Part shown: positions 52,166 through 59,921 of the stretch, piece by piece
How the letters are laid out: every line of letters starts with the position of its first letter
How positions within the stretch are numbered: position 1 is the first letter of the stretch
NCBI GenBank assembly: GCA_949289155.1
Contig: CASEMX010000001.1
Location: 124,001-188,000 of the forward strand
DNA: 64,000 bases
DNA from: an uncultured Parabacteroides sp.
GTDB lineage: Bacteria; Bacteroidota; Bacteroidia; Bacteroidales; Tannerellaceae
Direction of reading: 5' to 3'
The notes under the pieces: model-generated
Seen by the model: only the letters and a program-made list of their open reading frames with translations
What the model was told of the DNA's origin: nothing
The model's database searches: none
Program-made: the position numbers and the translations under genes

Positions 52166-52549
52166 ATGGAAATAAAACAGAATATAGCCGCACGATTATC
52201 TCCTAACGATGTGATTAAGCTGCGAGAAGTGGCAGACCAATACGGCACTACCGTATCGTCGATTGTCTCTTCTATACTTCACGAGATATTAGATAAGCTG
52301 TATGACTCTGACGGGAATATGTTGAATATTAATTCTGTCAAGTTGAAATCCAACCTCTCTTCAGACAATGCCTATTATACGATTAAGGATATTTCTAAGT
52401 TGTTGGGCATGAATCCGGATACTTTGGGGAGAGCAGTTAGGCGTAACCGGGCTAAGGTGTCCCATTTTGTCCGTTCGGGCATTATGTATGTTTTACTTAA
52501 AGATATAATCAAACTCTATGGCAAGGACAAACATGGTGAGAAAAGGTGA
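52166..52549 (+). CDS. Putative DNA-binding phage regulator
   Basis: A 127-residue protein. The first 50 residues (SPNDVIKLREVADQYGTTVS, then IVSSILHEI) resemble a ribbon-helix-helix or CopG-like segment and residues 70-120 (YTIKDISKLLGMNPDTLGRA) a helix-turn-helix. It is AT-richer than neighbours. Probably a regulator of the following packaging genes; not matched to a known family. Confidence 0.7.
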   Translation: MEIKQNIAARLSPNDVIKLREVADQYGTTVSSIVSSILHEILDKLYDSDGNMLNINSVKLKSNLSSDNAYYTIKDISKLLGMNPDTLGRAVRRNRAKVSHFVRSGIMYVLLKDIIKLYGKDKHGEKR

Positions 52550-52847
52550 CTGCGGGCAGCGGACCAAGGAGCTTATCGCCCGCTATTACCTTACGCTTAT
52601 GGGCGAGTTTAGGGAAGATAGCGGGAAGCTGTACCTCTCGATGGACAGATGCGATATGTTCCACAGCGCGATTACGCTTATCCTGCAGGACAACAGGTTC
52701 CAGCATTTGGAAACCGACGAGGCTATCATGCAGAACATCCGGAGGCGCATCCGGAATGTAATCAAGGAAATCGTACAAGACGCAAGGATATTAAATAAAC
52801 GAAAGGAGGATAAAGATGCCGACCATTTACAAACCGAAGAAGTATAG
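52518..52847 (+). CDS. Small helical phage protein, unknown
   Basis: A 109-residue soluble protein (MARTNMVRKGDCGQRTKELI) overlapping the previous gene by 32 bases and the HNH gene by 32 bases. Predicted all-helical. Its place just before HNH and terminase genes suggests a part in packaging or its control; not recognised. Confidence 0.7.
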   Translation: MARTNMVRKGDCGQRTKELIARYYLTLMGEFREDSGKLYLSMDRCDMFHSAITLILQDNRFQHLETDEAIMQNIRRRIRNVIKEIVQDARILNKRKEDKDADHLQTEEV

Positions 52848-53133
52848 GCCGATGGAAGGAAAACGCCGCGAGCGGATGGTCATCTACAACTCTGCCCGGT
52901 GGCAGGCACTGAGGAAAGCCAAGCTGCGCAACAATCCGCTGTGCGAGCTATGCGAACGGCAGGGAATCGTGAAGCCCGCGGACGACGTGCACCACATCCA
53001 GTCCTTCATGCAGACCGACGACCCATGCACGCGCCGGACGCTCGCTTTCGATTACAGCAACCTCATGAGCCTGTGCGATGAGTGCCATTCGAAGATACAT
53101 GGCAAGAGGGGCGGAAAGAGCCGCGCGGATTGA
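52816..53133 (+). CDS. HNH endonuclease
   Basis: A 105-residue HNH nuclease. Zinc ligands are Cys43, Cys46, Cys87 and Cys90 (CELC and CDEC), and the catalytic core is DDVHHIQ (His59, His60) with the final CHSKIH. HNH proteins beside terminase are required for DNA packaging cleavage in HK97-type phages. The last residues (KSRAD) and the stop codon are contributed by the family-A array. Confidence 0.93.
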   Translation: MPTIYKPKKYRPMEGKRRERMVIYNSARWQALRKAKLRNNPLCELCERQGIVKPADDVHHIQSFMQTDDPCTRRTLAFDYSNLMSLCDECHSKIHGKRGGKSRAD

Positions 53134-53222
53134 TGAAAAGAGCCGCGCGGATTGATGAAAAGAACTGCGCGGATTGATGAAAAGAACTGCGCGGATTGAT
53201 TTGCCGAGCCGCGCAGGTAATT
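53112..53222. repeat. Composite palindrome array, family A, copy 3
   Basis: Four near-identical GAGCCGCGCGGATTGATGAA words (the last two with GAACTGCGCGG) and the closing GAGCCGCGCAGGTAAATT. It begins inside the HNH coding sequence and fills most of the gap to the small terminase gene. Confidence 0.88.
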
Positions 53223-53337
53223 TTACAAACACCCCTCCCCTGTGTTTTTTTATGGGCAAGTGCGTCCAAACCACCACCGCCTGCATTTCACACGCACGGC
53301 ATTTTTTCAAAAAAGCCAAATTGTTAACAAATTGAAT

Positions 53338-53724
53338 ATGGGTACGACAAACAAAGTGAAATTCACTCTTCCGAAGACAATACGCCATCAAGAGGCGCGC
53401 ACAGTGATAAACAACATCGTCTGCGAACTGAAGGCGCGCGGCGAACTGACCGTGGGCGACATTCCGCAGCTGCACCGCATGGCGACGGCCTACGACAGCT
53501 ACCTCTCGTGCGTGGAGATTATTGCCGAGAAGGGAATGACCATGCGCAACCTGAAGGGCGAAGAGGTGAAGCGGCCCGAGGCGAACCTCTTGAAGGAGAA
53601 CTGGGCGCAATACCTCGACATTGCCAAGGAGTACGGGTTCACGCCGCGCAGCAAGAAGATGACGAAGGGAACGACAGAGAGTAAGGAGGTGACGGATGCC
53701 GACCGGTTCTTCAGCGGCGAGTAA
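53338..53724 (+). CDS. Terminase small subunit, P27 family
   Basis: A 128-residue protein. The start at 53338 (MGTTNKVKFTLPKTIRHQEA) avoids upstream in-frame sequence that belongs to the leader. IIAEKGMTMRNLKGEEVKRP and ENWAQYLDIAKEYGFTPRSK are the P27-family signatures. It recognises phage DNA for packaging. Overlaps the large subunit by 29 bases. Confidence 0.93.
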   Translation: MGTTNKVKFTLPKTIRHQEARTVINNIVCELKARGELTVGDIPQLHRMATAYDSYLSCVEIIAEKGMTMRNLKGEEVKRPEANLLKENWAQYLDIAKEYGFTPRSKKMTKGTTESKEVTDADRFFSGE

Positions 53725-55342
53725 GCCCTACCTGCAATACCCGGCGGACGTGCTGGCAGGGCGTGTCGTGGCGGGCGAATATATCCGTCTGGCATGTGAA
53801 CGCTTCTTCGCTCTGATGGAAGACGAGCGGTACGAGTTCCGCGAGGAGAGGGTAGAGCGCGTCATCCGCCTCTTCTCGCACCTGAAGCATTTCAAGGGCA
53901 GGCATTCGGGCAGCCCCTTCCGGCTGGAGCCTTGGCAGGCGTGGATTGTCGCCTCTATCTACGGCTTCTACCACAAGAAGGACGGGAGCCGCCTCACGCA
54001 AACGGTCTATATCGAAGTGGCCCGCAAGAATGGTAAGACTGCGCTGGCGGCGGGCATCGGGCTGCACGCCCTCTTCAATGATGGGGAGGATGGCGCGGAG
54101 GTGTACTTTGCCGCCAACTCCCGCGACCAAGTGAAGATTTCCGCATGGCCGCTCTGCTCGAACTTCGCCAAGGCGTTCGACCCGCAGGAGAAGTACCTGA
54201 AGGTATTCCGGGATACCATCAATTATGACAAGACCGTATCGTGGCTGAAGGTGCTGGCGGCGGACTCGACCAAGCTCGACGGTCCGAACCCTTCGACCTT
54301 CATCCTCGACGAATACCACGCGGCAAAGAGCAATGCGCTGAAAGCCGTATTGGAATCCGGACAAGGGACGCGCGACAATCCATTGGAGATAATCATCACC
54401 ACCGCCGGCTTCGACAAGCTATCCCCTTGCTACGAACTGCGCACCACCGCCGCAGAGATATTGAACCGCCTGAAGGAGGACGACAGCTTCTTCATCGCCA
54501 TCTATTCGCTCGACAAGGAGGACGACTGGAAGGATGAGCGCGTCTGGGTGAAGTCGAACCCGAACCTCGACGTCACGGTGCGCTCGTCGTACCTGAAGAA
54601 GGAGGTGCGCAAGGCCATCAATACGCCATCGGACGAGGTGAACGTTAAGACCAAGAACTTGAATATCTGGTGCGACTCGTCCGACGTATGGATACCCGAC
54701 GATTATATCCTTGCCGCCTCTGCCCCCGTCTCGCTCGACCGCTTCACGGCGCAGGATGACTGCTATGTGGGCATCGACCTCTCATCGACCAGCGACCTTA
54801 CGGCGGTCTCCTTCATGGTCCCCCACGACGGGAAGTTCCATTTCCTGAACCGCTACTATCTGCCCGAAGAGGCGTTGCAGACGAAGAAGAACAAGGAGCA
54901 ATATGCCGAGTGGGTAAGGAACAAGCACCTGACCCTTACGCCCGGCAATGTGGTGGACTATGACTATATCCTCGACGACATCCTCCGGGTGGACAAGCGG
55001 CTCTATATCGCCAAGGTGGGCTACGACGCATGGAACTCCACCCAGTTCGTCATCAACGCGACGGACCGCGGGCTGCCCATGGAGCCGGTCTCGCAGTCCA
55101 TCGGCAACTTCAACCGCCCCACGAAGGAGATGGAGCGCGTCATCCTCTCCCATCAGGCGGTGATAGACAACAACCCCGTCACCCGCTTCTGCTTCCGCAA
55201 CGTGGTGATGAAGCAGGACTATAACGGCAATACCAAGCCCTCCAAAGAGTTCCGCGACAAGAAGATAGACGGTGTCATAGCCATGATTGAAGCCCTCGGC
55301 GTCTATCTCCTTACGCCGCATTATGGGAATGACGGGATATGA
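53696..55342 (+). CDS. Terminase large subunit
   Basis: A 548-residue packaging motor and nuclease. Walker A lies at about residues 109-116 (ARKNGKTALAA), Walker B near 201-207 (FILDEYH) and the RNase H-like nuclease begins with GIDLSSTSDLTAVSF around Asp360. Terminase_1/HK97 type, full length. It is the last rightward gene of the late region instead of the first gene of a terminase-portal-protease block, so the head module is permuted. Confidence 0.96.
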   Translation: MPTGSSAASKPYLQYPADVLAGRVVAGEYIRLACERFFALMEDERYEFREERVERVIRLFSHLKHFKGRHSGSPFRLEPWQAWIVASIYGFYHKKDGSRLTQTVYIEVARKNGKTALAAGIGLHALFNDGEDGAEVYFAANSRDQVKISAWPLCSNFAKAFDPQEKYLKVFRDTINYDKTVSWLKVLAADSTKLDGPNPSTFILDEYHAAKSNALKAVLESGQGTRDNPLEIIITTAGFDKLSPCYELRTTAAEILNRLKEDDSFFIAIYSLDKEDDWKDERVWVKSNPNLDVTVRSSYLKKEVRKAINTPSDEVNVKTKNLNIWCDSSDVWIPDDYILAASAPVSLDRFTAQDDCYVGIDLSSTSDLTAVSFMVPHDGKFHFLNRYYLPEEALQTKKNKEQYAEWVRNKHLTLTPGNVVDYDYILDDILRVDKRLYIAKVGYDAWNSTQFVINATDRGLPMEPVSQSIGNFNRPTKEMERVILSHQAVIDNNPVTRFCFRNVVMKQDYNGNTKPSKEFRDKKIDGVIAMIEALGVYLLTPHYGNDGI

Positions 55343-55355
55343 TGCTCCCCTTAAA

Positions 55356-55497
55356 ACCTCTCGACCGAGTAGTAGTATCCTCTCTGCCGAGTAGTAGTAT
55401 CTTCTCCGAAGAGATGTGCCGACCTCTCGGCAAAAAGGTTGGACCTTTTTTGAAAAAGGTTGGACGTTTTTGCAAAAAGGTCGGACGTTTTTTCAGA
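55356..55497. repeat. Composite palindrome array, family C, copy 3
   Basis: Two copies of GAGTAGTAGTATCCTCTC, then GAAGAGATGTGCCGACC, then three copies of AAAAAGGTTGGACGTTTTT-like words. Same order as copy 2. It lies between the convergent terminase and SSB-like genes and just touches the SSB stop codon. Confidence 0.85.
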
Positions 55498-55810
55498 AGG
55501 GCAGGTCGTCCATTTCACCGACGCTGGGGGCGGCGTTGATTTCCTCCGGCGTGGGTCGTGCCGTCTGCGGCGTGTCGTCCCACGTCTGCAGGTTGCCGAG
55601 GTAGTAGTTCACGCCCTCCTGCCGCTCGGCCTTCTTCGGGGCGCACGAGACGTAATGCGTGTAGGTCTTGCCGTTGAACGATTTCGGCTCCTTGAACGCC
55701 CCGACCGAGATGTTGAGGTACACGCGCTCTACGCCGTCTTTGCACATCACTTTCTTCATCACCTCGCGGGGAATGTCCGAGAGGCAGATACTTCCAAATA
55801 AATTGCTCAT
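55493..55810 (-). CDS. SSB-like single-stranded-DNA-binding protein
   Basis: A 105-residue protein starting MSNLFGSICLSDIPREVMKK; longer in-frame starts are rejected because they overlap the preceding coupled gene. It ends with GEMDDLPF, the acidic phenylalanine-ended tip by which SSB proteins recruit replication partners, and the N-terminal part is beta-rich with basic and aromatic residues (RVYLNISVGAFKEPKSFNGK). Shorter than bacterial SSB. A role in phage replication is probable. Confidence 0.78.
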   Translation of the reverse strand: MSNLFGSICLSDIPREVMKKVMCKDGVERVYLNISVGAFKEPKSFNGKTYTHYVSCAPKKAERQEGVNYYLGNLQTWDDTPQTARPTPEEINAAPSVGEMDDLPF

Positions 55811-55962
55811 TTTCTTTCTGATTTTGATTGTTGATACTCTTTTATGAATGCCTCCTTGTCCCGTTCCCACCGTGCTGCTGTACGCTCGCAATGGATGCCG
55901 AGGCAGAAGGCTATCTTCTTGTCGAAGTCCCGGAGGGCTTCCTGATATTCTGATGCTGTCAT
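55807..55962 (-). CDS. Small phage protein upstream of the SSB-like gene
   Basis: A 51-residue helical, charged peptide (MTASEYQEALRDFDKKIAFC). ATGA overlap with the SSB-like gene supports it. Unknown function. Confidence 0.6.
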   Translation of the reverse strand: MTASEYQEALRDFDKKIAFCLGIHCERTAARWERDKEAFIKEYQQSKSERK

Positions 55963-55985
55963 TGTTGTTTGATTTTTGGGTAAAT

Positions 55986-56025
55986 AAAAAGCCCGGCTCA
56001 CTGGGCGGGGTGAGTCGGGCTCTTC
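55986..56025 (-). terminator. Terminator of the GHKL/STAS-like operon
   Basis: On the minus strand AGCCCGACTCACC pairs with GTGAGCCGGGCT and is followed by TTTTTATTT. It lies 26 bases beyond the stop of the STAS-like gene, so that operon ends before the SSB-like genes. Confidence 0.85.
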
Positions 56026-56050
56026 TTTAAGAAGGTAATCGTCTTAGTTT

Positions 56051-56347
56051 TTATTCTGCTACATTATATACTTCTGCATAGTCTGTCAGATATTTGCCGA
56101 TTCTTTCAATTTGGGCTTTACTAATATGAGAGAACATCATTGTCTCTTTCAATTTCTTAACTCCATATTCGTCCATTATACGTCCAAACGAGTTTGTCAT
56201 AAACATGGTGGGTATAGAATCTACGCCTTCCATGTCAATCTTTAGCTTCTGATTTGCATTGATAGCTTGCTGAAGCACGTTAAAAAACGCAGTGCCTGCT
56301 TCCGGATACGTTTTCCCTTTTAAAATTTCATTCAATGAGATTTGCAT
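56051..56347 (-). CDS. STAS-like DUF4325 protein
   Basis: A 98-residue alpha/beta protein (MQISLNEILKGKTYPEAGTA, then KIDMEGVDSIPTMFMTNSFG) that fits the DUF4325 STAS-like domain, related in fold to anti-anti-sigma factors. It follows the GHKL ATPase gene by 11 bases in the same operon. Pairing of an RsbW-like ATPase with a STAS-type partner suggests a phosphorylation switch, but the usual serine is not obvious, so this is inference. Confidence 0.8.
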   Translation of the reverse strand: MQISLNEILKGKTYPEAGTAFFNVLQQAINANQKLKIDMEGVDSIPTMFMTNSFGRIMDEYGVKKLKETMMFSHISKAQIERIGKYLTDYAEVYNVAE

Positions 56348-56358
56348 ATCAATCCTCC

Positions 56359-57249
56359 TTATAAGAATACGTATTCATCACTTATTTCTGATTTATCAAA
56401 ACCAGAAATAGGTAAATCAATATAAATTAATGTTCCCTTTATTTCAAAAGATAAAGGATATGATTTAATTCCATTTACATTACAAAACAGCATCGCTTTA
56501 TTGCTCACAATTCGTAATGCTGATTCTTTTTCTGTAATCATTGACAAGATATTATCTAATCCAAAGCCTTTGTTATGATTATGGCTTCTGGCCGTAACGC
56601 CCTTTTCTAAAGACTTCTTTAATGCCTCTTCATCTTTCTTTATTTTAGGATATACCTTTCTAAGAGTTGAAGCTATCCCTTCTCCAAAATCACAAATTGC
56701 TATATGGATAATTCCTTTTTGTTCGTCATAGTGTATGTAAGAGAATGCTATGCCTTCCGCATTTGCATGGTCGAATACATTGAAGTACAATTCTGCGAGG
56801 CAGGTCTTCAACATCAAAAAATCCACATCAGGGAATTTATTGCTAAAGTACCGGTGTACGCTTTCTTCATATTCCTCAGACCTTCCGCTTATAACCCTCC
56901 AAAGGTTTAATCGAGATTTATCGGGAGAATCTATATGGGCTATGTTTTCAACTCTCCAATACGTAGTAAGACTTATATCTTCATGTATAAATTTTTTGAG
57001 TTCATCATTGAAAACATCAAGAATAATTAAATAACCATTCTTCTTTATGAAATCTATAAAACAAGAAAGAGTTACAATATGAAACGGCGTAAAGTCTTTC
57101 TTAAATACTTTGTCGTCTATTATTATATTTATACAATCATAAGGATGAGAGGCTTTAGCCAAACAGCTACGCCATTGACAAATATTTTTAACCCATTCCA
57201 TTTTATCGGAACTGCTAAAATTAAAAGTTTTTCTTATCCTATAATTCAT
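56359..57249 (-). CDS. GHKL-type ATPase with unknown N-terminal domain
   Basis: A 296-residue cytoplasmic protein. The N-terminal 140 residues are an alpha/beta region I do not recognise. The C-terminal half is a histidine-kinase-like ATPase domain: N box LAELYFNVFDHANA (Glu153, Asn157, Asp160, His161), G1 box DFGEGI (Asp187, Gly189, Gly191) and G2 box NKGFGLDNI (Gly228, Gly230). There is no phospho-accepting histidine domain, so it is not a normal sensor kinase; RsbW-type protein kinases and MORC-like ATPases are closer. It has its own promoter and palindrome and is AT-richer than the phage genes around it. Confidence 0.85.
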   Translation of the reverse strand: MNYRIRKTFNFSSSDKMEWVKNICQWRSCLAKASHPYDCINIIIDDKVFKKDFTPFHIVTLSCFIDFIKKNGYLIILDVFNDELKKFIHEDISLTTYWRVENIAHIDSPDKSRLNLWRVISGRSEEYEESVHRYFSNKFPDVDFLMLKTCLAELYFNVFDHANAEGIAFSYIHYDEQKGIIHIAICDFGEGIASTLRKVYPKIKKDEEALKKSLEKGVTARSHNHNKGFGLDNILSMITEKESALRIVSNKAMLFCNVNGIKSYPLSFEIKGTLIYIDLPISGFDKSEISDEYVFL

Positions 57250-57268
57250 AACGACTTATTTTGTGCCG

Positions 57269-57299
57269 CAAACTTACTAATTCCCGTCCAAATTTGGAC
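57269..57299 (-). promoter_or_regulatory. Promoter and palindromic operator of the GHKL operon
   Basis: On the minus strand TAAGTTTG (57269-57276) matches TAnnTTTG. Just upstream is a perfect 14-base palindrome GTCCAAATTTGGAC (57286-57299) in the place of the -33 element, where a repressor or activator could bind. The start codon follows after about 20 bases. Confidence 0.65.
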
Positions 57300-57326
57300 A
57301 TCGTTTAATTATGTTTAATAACACGT

Positions 57327-58025
57327 TTAACAAATTTTCCCCTCCTCCCCCTCAATCGCCCTATCGAACGCACCGCTGTAGAGCAGTTTGTTGTTGAAGG
57401 CAGTGAAGGCGGCGGCGATGCCTTGCCCGTTATTCAAGTTTACTGCCTTGCTGTTTGGCGTGAGTGCATCGCTCAGTGTGCCGGAAAGGTATTGCACCCT
57501 GTCCATGTTGAGGTATTGCAGCGGATTGCCCTCTACGCGGAATGGGCGGCATACCGTGTCATTGAATACGCTTATCGTCAAGTTAGATGTCTGCGCCAGC
57601 ATGTTGATGGTACTGGCTATCGACGCTAACCTGTTTGCCTCGCCGCTTATCCCGCTGTCCAAGAGGTATTGCGCGACTTGGTACATATAGGTGTCGAGCG
57701 AGGGCTTCAGCTCGGCTTCAAGACGGCTCAGGATGCCAGCCAGAAAGTCTCCTTGTACGGGACTGAGCGTCCGCATCATGAGCCGGTTGTATTCCCTGAC
57801 GGCGCGGTGCAGGCGGTTGTAGTGGTGCTTCGCGCTGCCCTTGTAGAGGGGCGATTCCTTTATCTCTTGCCCGAGCAATGCTTCGTAGGCATAGACTTGG
57901 TCGTTGAGGAAGAGCGTGATGTAGGTGAAGGCTGTCACCTTCATGCCGCTCTGTTCGTCTATCTCCTCCCAGCTCTCCGCCTTGGGAGCGCTGGCGAGGT
58001 AGTGTTGCAGGAGGTAGTTCTTCAT
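57327..58025 (-). CDS. Phage protein of unknown function
   Basis: A 232-residue helical, soluble protein (MKNYLLQHYLASAPKAESWE). No family recognised. It overlaps the next gene upstream by four bases and ends the leftward early operon before the GHKL unit. Confidence 0.75.
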   Translation of the reverse strand: MKNYLLQHYLASAPKAESWEEIDEQSGMKVTAFTYITLFLNDQVYAYEALLGQEIKESPLYKGSAKHHYNRLHRAVREYNRLMMRTLSPVQGDFLAGILSRLEAELKPSLDTYMYQVAQYLLDSGISGEANRLASIASTINMLAQTSNLTISVFNDTVCRPFRVEGNPLQYLNMDRVQYLSGTLSDALTPNSKAVNLNNGQGIAAAFTAFNNKLLYSGAFDRAIEGEEGKIC

Positions 58026-58267
58026 CTCGCGCCTCCTTCCTTTCCGACCATCATTACCCTGTCTCCAGCTTTAAACGGCGCGATGTCTTTTAGATAAGCC
58101 CAATATACAACGGCTCTTTCTTCAGCAATTGCCGCCCAGTTCTTGCCGTTATCTAATTCAAACAACTGGAACACATATATTCCATCTTCCTTGCATATCA
58201 GCATGAGTACTCTGCCGCACTCCGGCGTTTCGCCTATGCCGTGCCAGTTTTCTCTATTCAATTTCAT
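58022..58267 (-). CDS. Small phage protein of unknown function
   Basis: An 81-residue protein; start MKLNRENWHGIGETPECGRV at 58267 is typical of Bacteroidales phage proteins of this type, and a longer in-frame start adds only seven residues. Predicted beta-rich. Unknown. Confidence 0.7.
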   Translation of the reverse strand: MKLNRENWHGIGETPECGRVLMLICKEDGIYVFQLFELDNGKNWAAIAEERAVVYWAYLKDIAPFKAGDRVMMVGKEGGAR

Positions 58268-58303
58268 ATCTTTTTCAGTTAAAAACATTCCAATTTCTAT
58301 TTT

Positions 58304-59011
58304 TTATCGTTGTACAAAAGCATGGAGCACAAACAGTCCATCGAAAGTTTGGAACGTATTTATGTATTCCAAGCTGTCGCTGTTTGGAATCATATACCCA
58401 GTGCCGAATATGCGAATGGTAATGGCCATGTCGTTTGGCGCGGTAGGATTTACCAATGCCCACAGGCACGGTCTGTCTTTCTGCGCTTGTACGGTCAGTA
58501 TCTTTGCGCCCGTCGGCAACAAAACTACCTGCTCATCTTGGATTTCAAGAGGGTATTTGTAAATTGCTCTTATGCTCATTTGGTGTCCTCCTTTCCAGTG
58601 TTTGAAGAATTGGGATATTTTTAGATAATCTTTGCTGAAGTATCCATTCCGAATGAGCCAGTCTATCATTGCGATACAGTTATCGAATATGTTTGGATAG
58701 GTTGTAAAATGTTGCTGCCCTTTATACCGGGTGTCATAGTAAACTATTAACGGCGGTTCTATCATAAGCAGCACTTCTTCCCATTCGTCAATGTATTGTG
58801 GCATCATCTCCAGTAGTCGCGCAAGACTCCAAGAGGGAGTAACATTACTCATTTTAAAAACATCCGCATTGTATGACTGTATGATATAGGTGAAGTCTTT
58901 TCCTGATGGAGCACATTCGAGGTAGCAGTCTGCCGTTTCCGGCTTCACCCCCAAGTCGAGCAGTTTCAGAGACTGCTCGCGGGTAGTTGATATTTGTGAT
59001 TTGAAATTCAT
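58304..59011 (-). CDS. Probable fusion of two early phage genes by frame loss
   Basis: The 235-residue frame joins two apparently separate proteins. Residues 1-132 (MNFKSQISTTREQSLKLLDL) belong to one phage family. Met145 (58579) starts MSIRAIYKYPLEIQDEQVVL, a separate DUF7352-like protein with its own strong AAGGAGG seven bases upstream. If one A of the AAAAA tract near residue 131 is removed, the first protein instead ends YPNSSNTGKEDTK and its TGA overlaps the second ATG in the usual ATGA. So the present fusion is probably due to a one-base insertion or a sequence error. Confidence 0.7.
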   Translation of the reverse strand: MNFKSQISTTREQSLKLLDLGVKPETADCYLECAPSGKDFTYIIQSYNADVFKMSNVTPSWSLARLLEMMPQYIDEWEEVLLMIEPPLIVYYDTRYKGQQHFTTYPNIFDNCIAMIDWLIRNGYFSKDYLKISQFFKHWKGGHQMSIRAIYKYPLEIQDEQVVLLPTGAKILTVQAQKDRPCLWALVNPTAPNDMAITIRIFGTGYMIPNSDSLEYINTFQTFDGLFVLHAFVQR

Positions 59012-59026
59012 CGTTAAATATTCCTT

Positions 59027-59482
59027 TTAGTTCAACATTCTCTCGACAAGTATTCCATTCCAACCATTGATATATCCGTCTTTATCTATATCCATGATGA
59101 TGTAATCCCCGTATCCATTTTCTTTTGGGCACATACATTTGGGAACATAATCGAAATACTCCGACACTACATTTCCTTGTTCATCTGTAATTTCAGCTTC
59201 AAAATCATCACATACCTTGAAATGCACATTCGCTGTAACACCCTGCACCCAGTTCATAATCTTACCGGAATCAATATTAATTATAGGTCTCCACCGCCAC
59301 ATACGTCCGTTCCATTCCGCACATGGCATACTTGGCTTCTCATCCTCACTTCTGTATGCGGGTTCTTCGGCTTCGGCATCACACTTGCCGTTTATTTCGG
59401 CATCCTCCCAATATCTTACACCTGCATTAACTCTTAAATGCTTGATATTTAATTCTGTTGGTTTATTTATTACTGCTTTCAT
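59027..59482 (-). CDS. Phage protein of unknown function
   Basis: A 151-residue acidic protein starting MKAVINKPTELNIKHLRVNA. Cys-containing stretches (VPKCMCPKENGYGDYIIMDI) suggest a small metal site but no family was recognised. Separated from the upstream gene by three bases. Confidence 0.75.
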   Translation of the reverse strand: MKAVINKPTELNIKHLRVNAGVRYWEDAEINGKCDAEAEEPAYRSEDEKPSMPCAEWNGRMWRWRPIINIDSGKIMNWVQGVTANVHFKVCDDFEAEITDEQGNVVSEYFDYVPKCMCPKENGYGDYIIMDIDKDGYINGWNGILVERMLN

Positions 59483-59485
59483 TTC

Positions 59486-59791
59486 TTACTCCTCCATGAA
59501 TTTAGGGATTAAGTCATCAATGTACGCCCATTTAATAAACATATCTACTGAAAGAAATCCATCCCATGTTAAATTTGGATGCAGTAGAATTACACGAAGT
59601 GAACCATTTGAATACATAAGAATTAGTTCTTTCGACGTGTCGGCTTTTTCTGTTTTATCATGCCACACGGAATTGATACGCCAGTTGGCGCCATCTATAA
59701 AACAATTTTTTCCGTAATCTTTTAACCATTCCTCTTGTCCTTCGGTCGTGCATAATTCTAATGCTGCCTTTTCAATTGTTTCTTTGTTCAT
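59486..59791 (-). CDS. Phage protein of unknown function
   Basis: A 101-residue protein. ATG at 59791 is preferred for its GGAGG-type ribosome site and the fit MNKETIEKAALELCTTEGQE; the same opening motif is common in Bacteroidales phage early genes. Unknown role. Confidence 0.75.
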   Translation of the reverse strand: MNKETIEKAALELCTTEGQEEWLKDYGKNCFIDGANWRINSVWHDKTEKADTSKELILMYSNGSLRVILLHPNLTWDGFLSVDMFIKWAYIDDLIPKFMEE

Positions 59792-59921
59792 TGTTCGTCC
59801 TCCTTTCTTTGTTTCCATTCCCTGCAGCCATAGAAGCCGCAATGCACAGAGCATTCCCCCTCGTCGCAATAGCCTCGGCCATGCACATCTTCGTCCTTGA
59901 AGTGGTGTTTATCGCTCTCAT
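59788..59921 (-). pseudogene. Frameshifted Cys-rich small phage gene
   Basis: From the ATG at 59921, which overlaps the upstream stop as ATGA, a coding-like peptide DKHHFKDEDVHGRGYCDEGE, then CSVHCGFYGCREWKQ and a TGA that overlaps the next ATG can be read, but only if one base is added in the first codons. The interval is 134 bases, one short of a whole number of codons. Cys and His spacing suggests a zinc-binding miniprotein. The current ATG frame yields an unlikely peptide. Confidence 0.55.

Noticed and set aside
53242-53337. N-terminal extension of the small terminase
   Set aside because: The extra 32 residues are unlike P27-family starts and lie in leader sequence.
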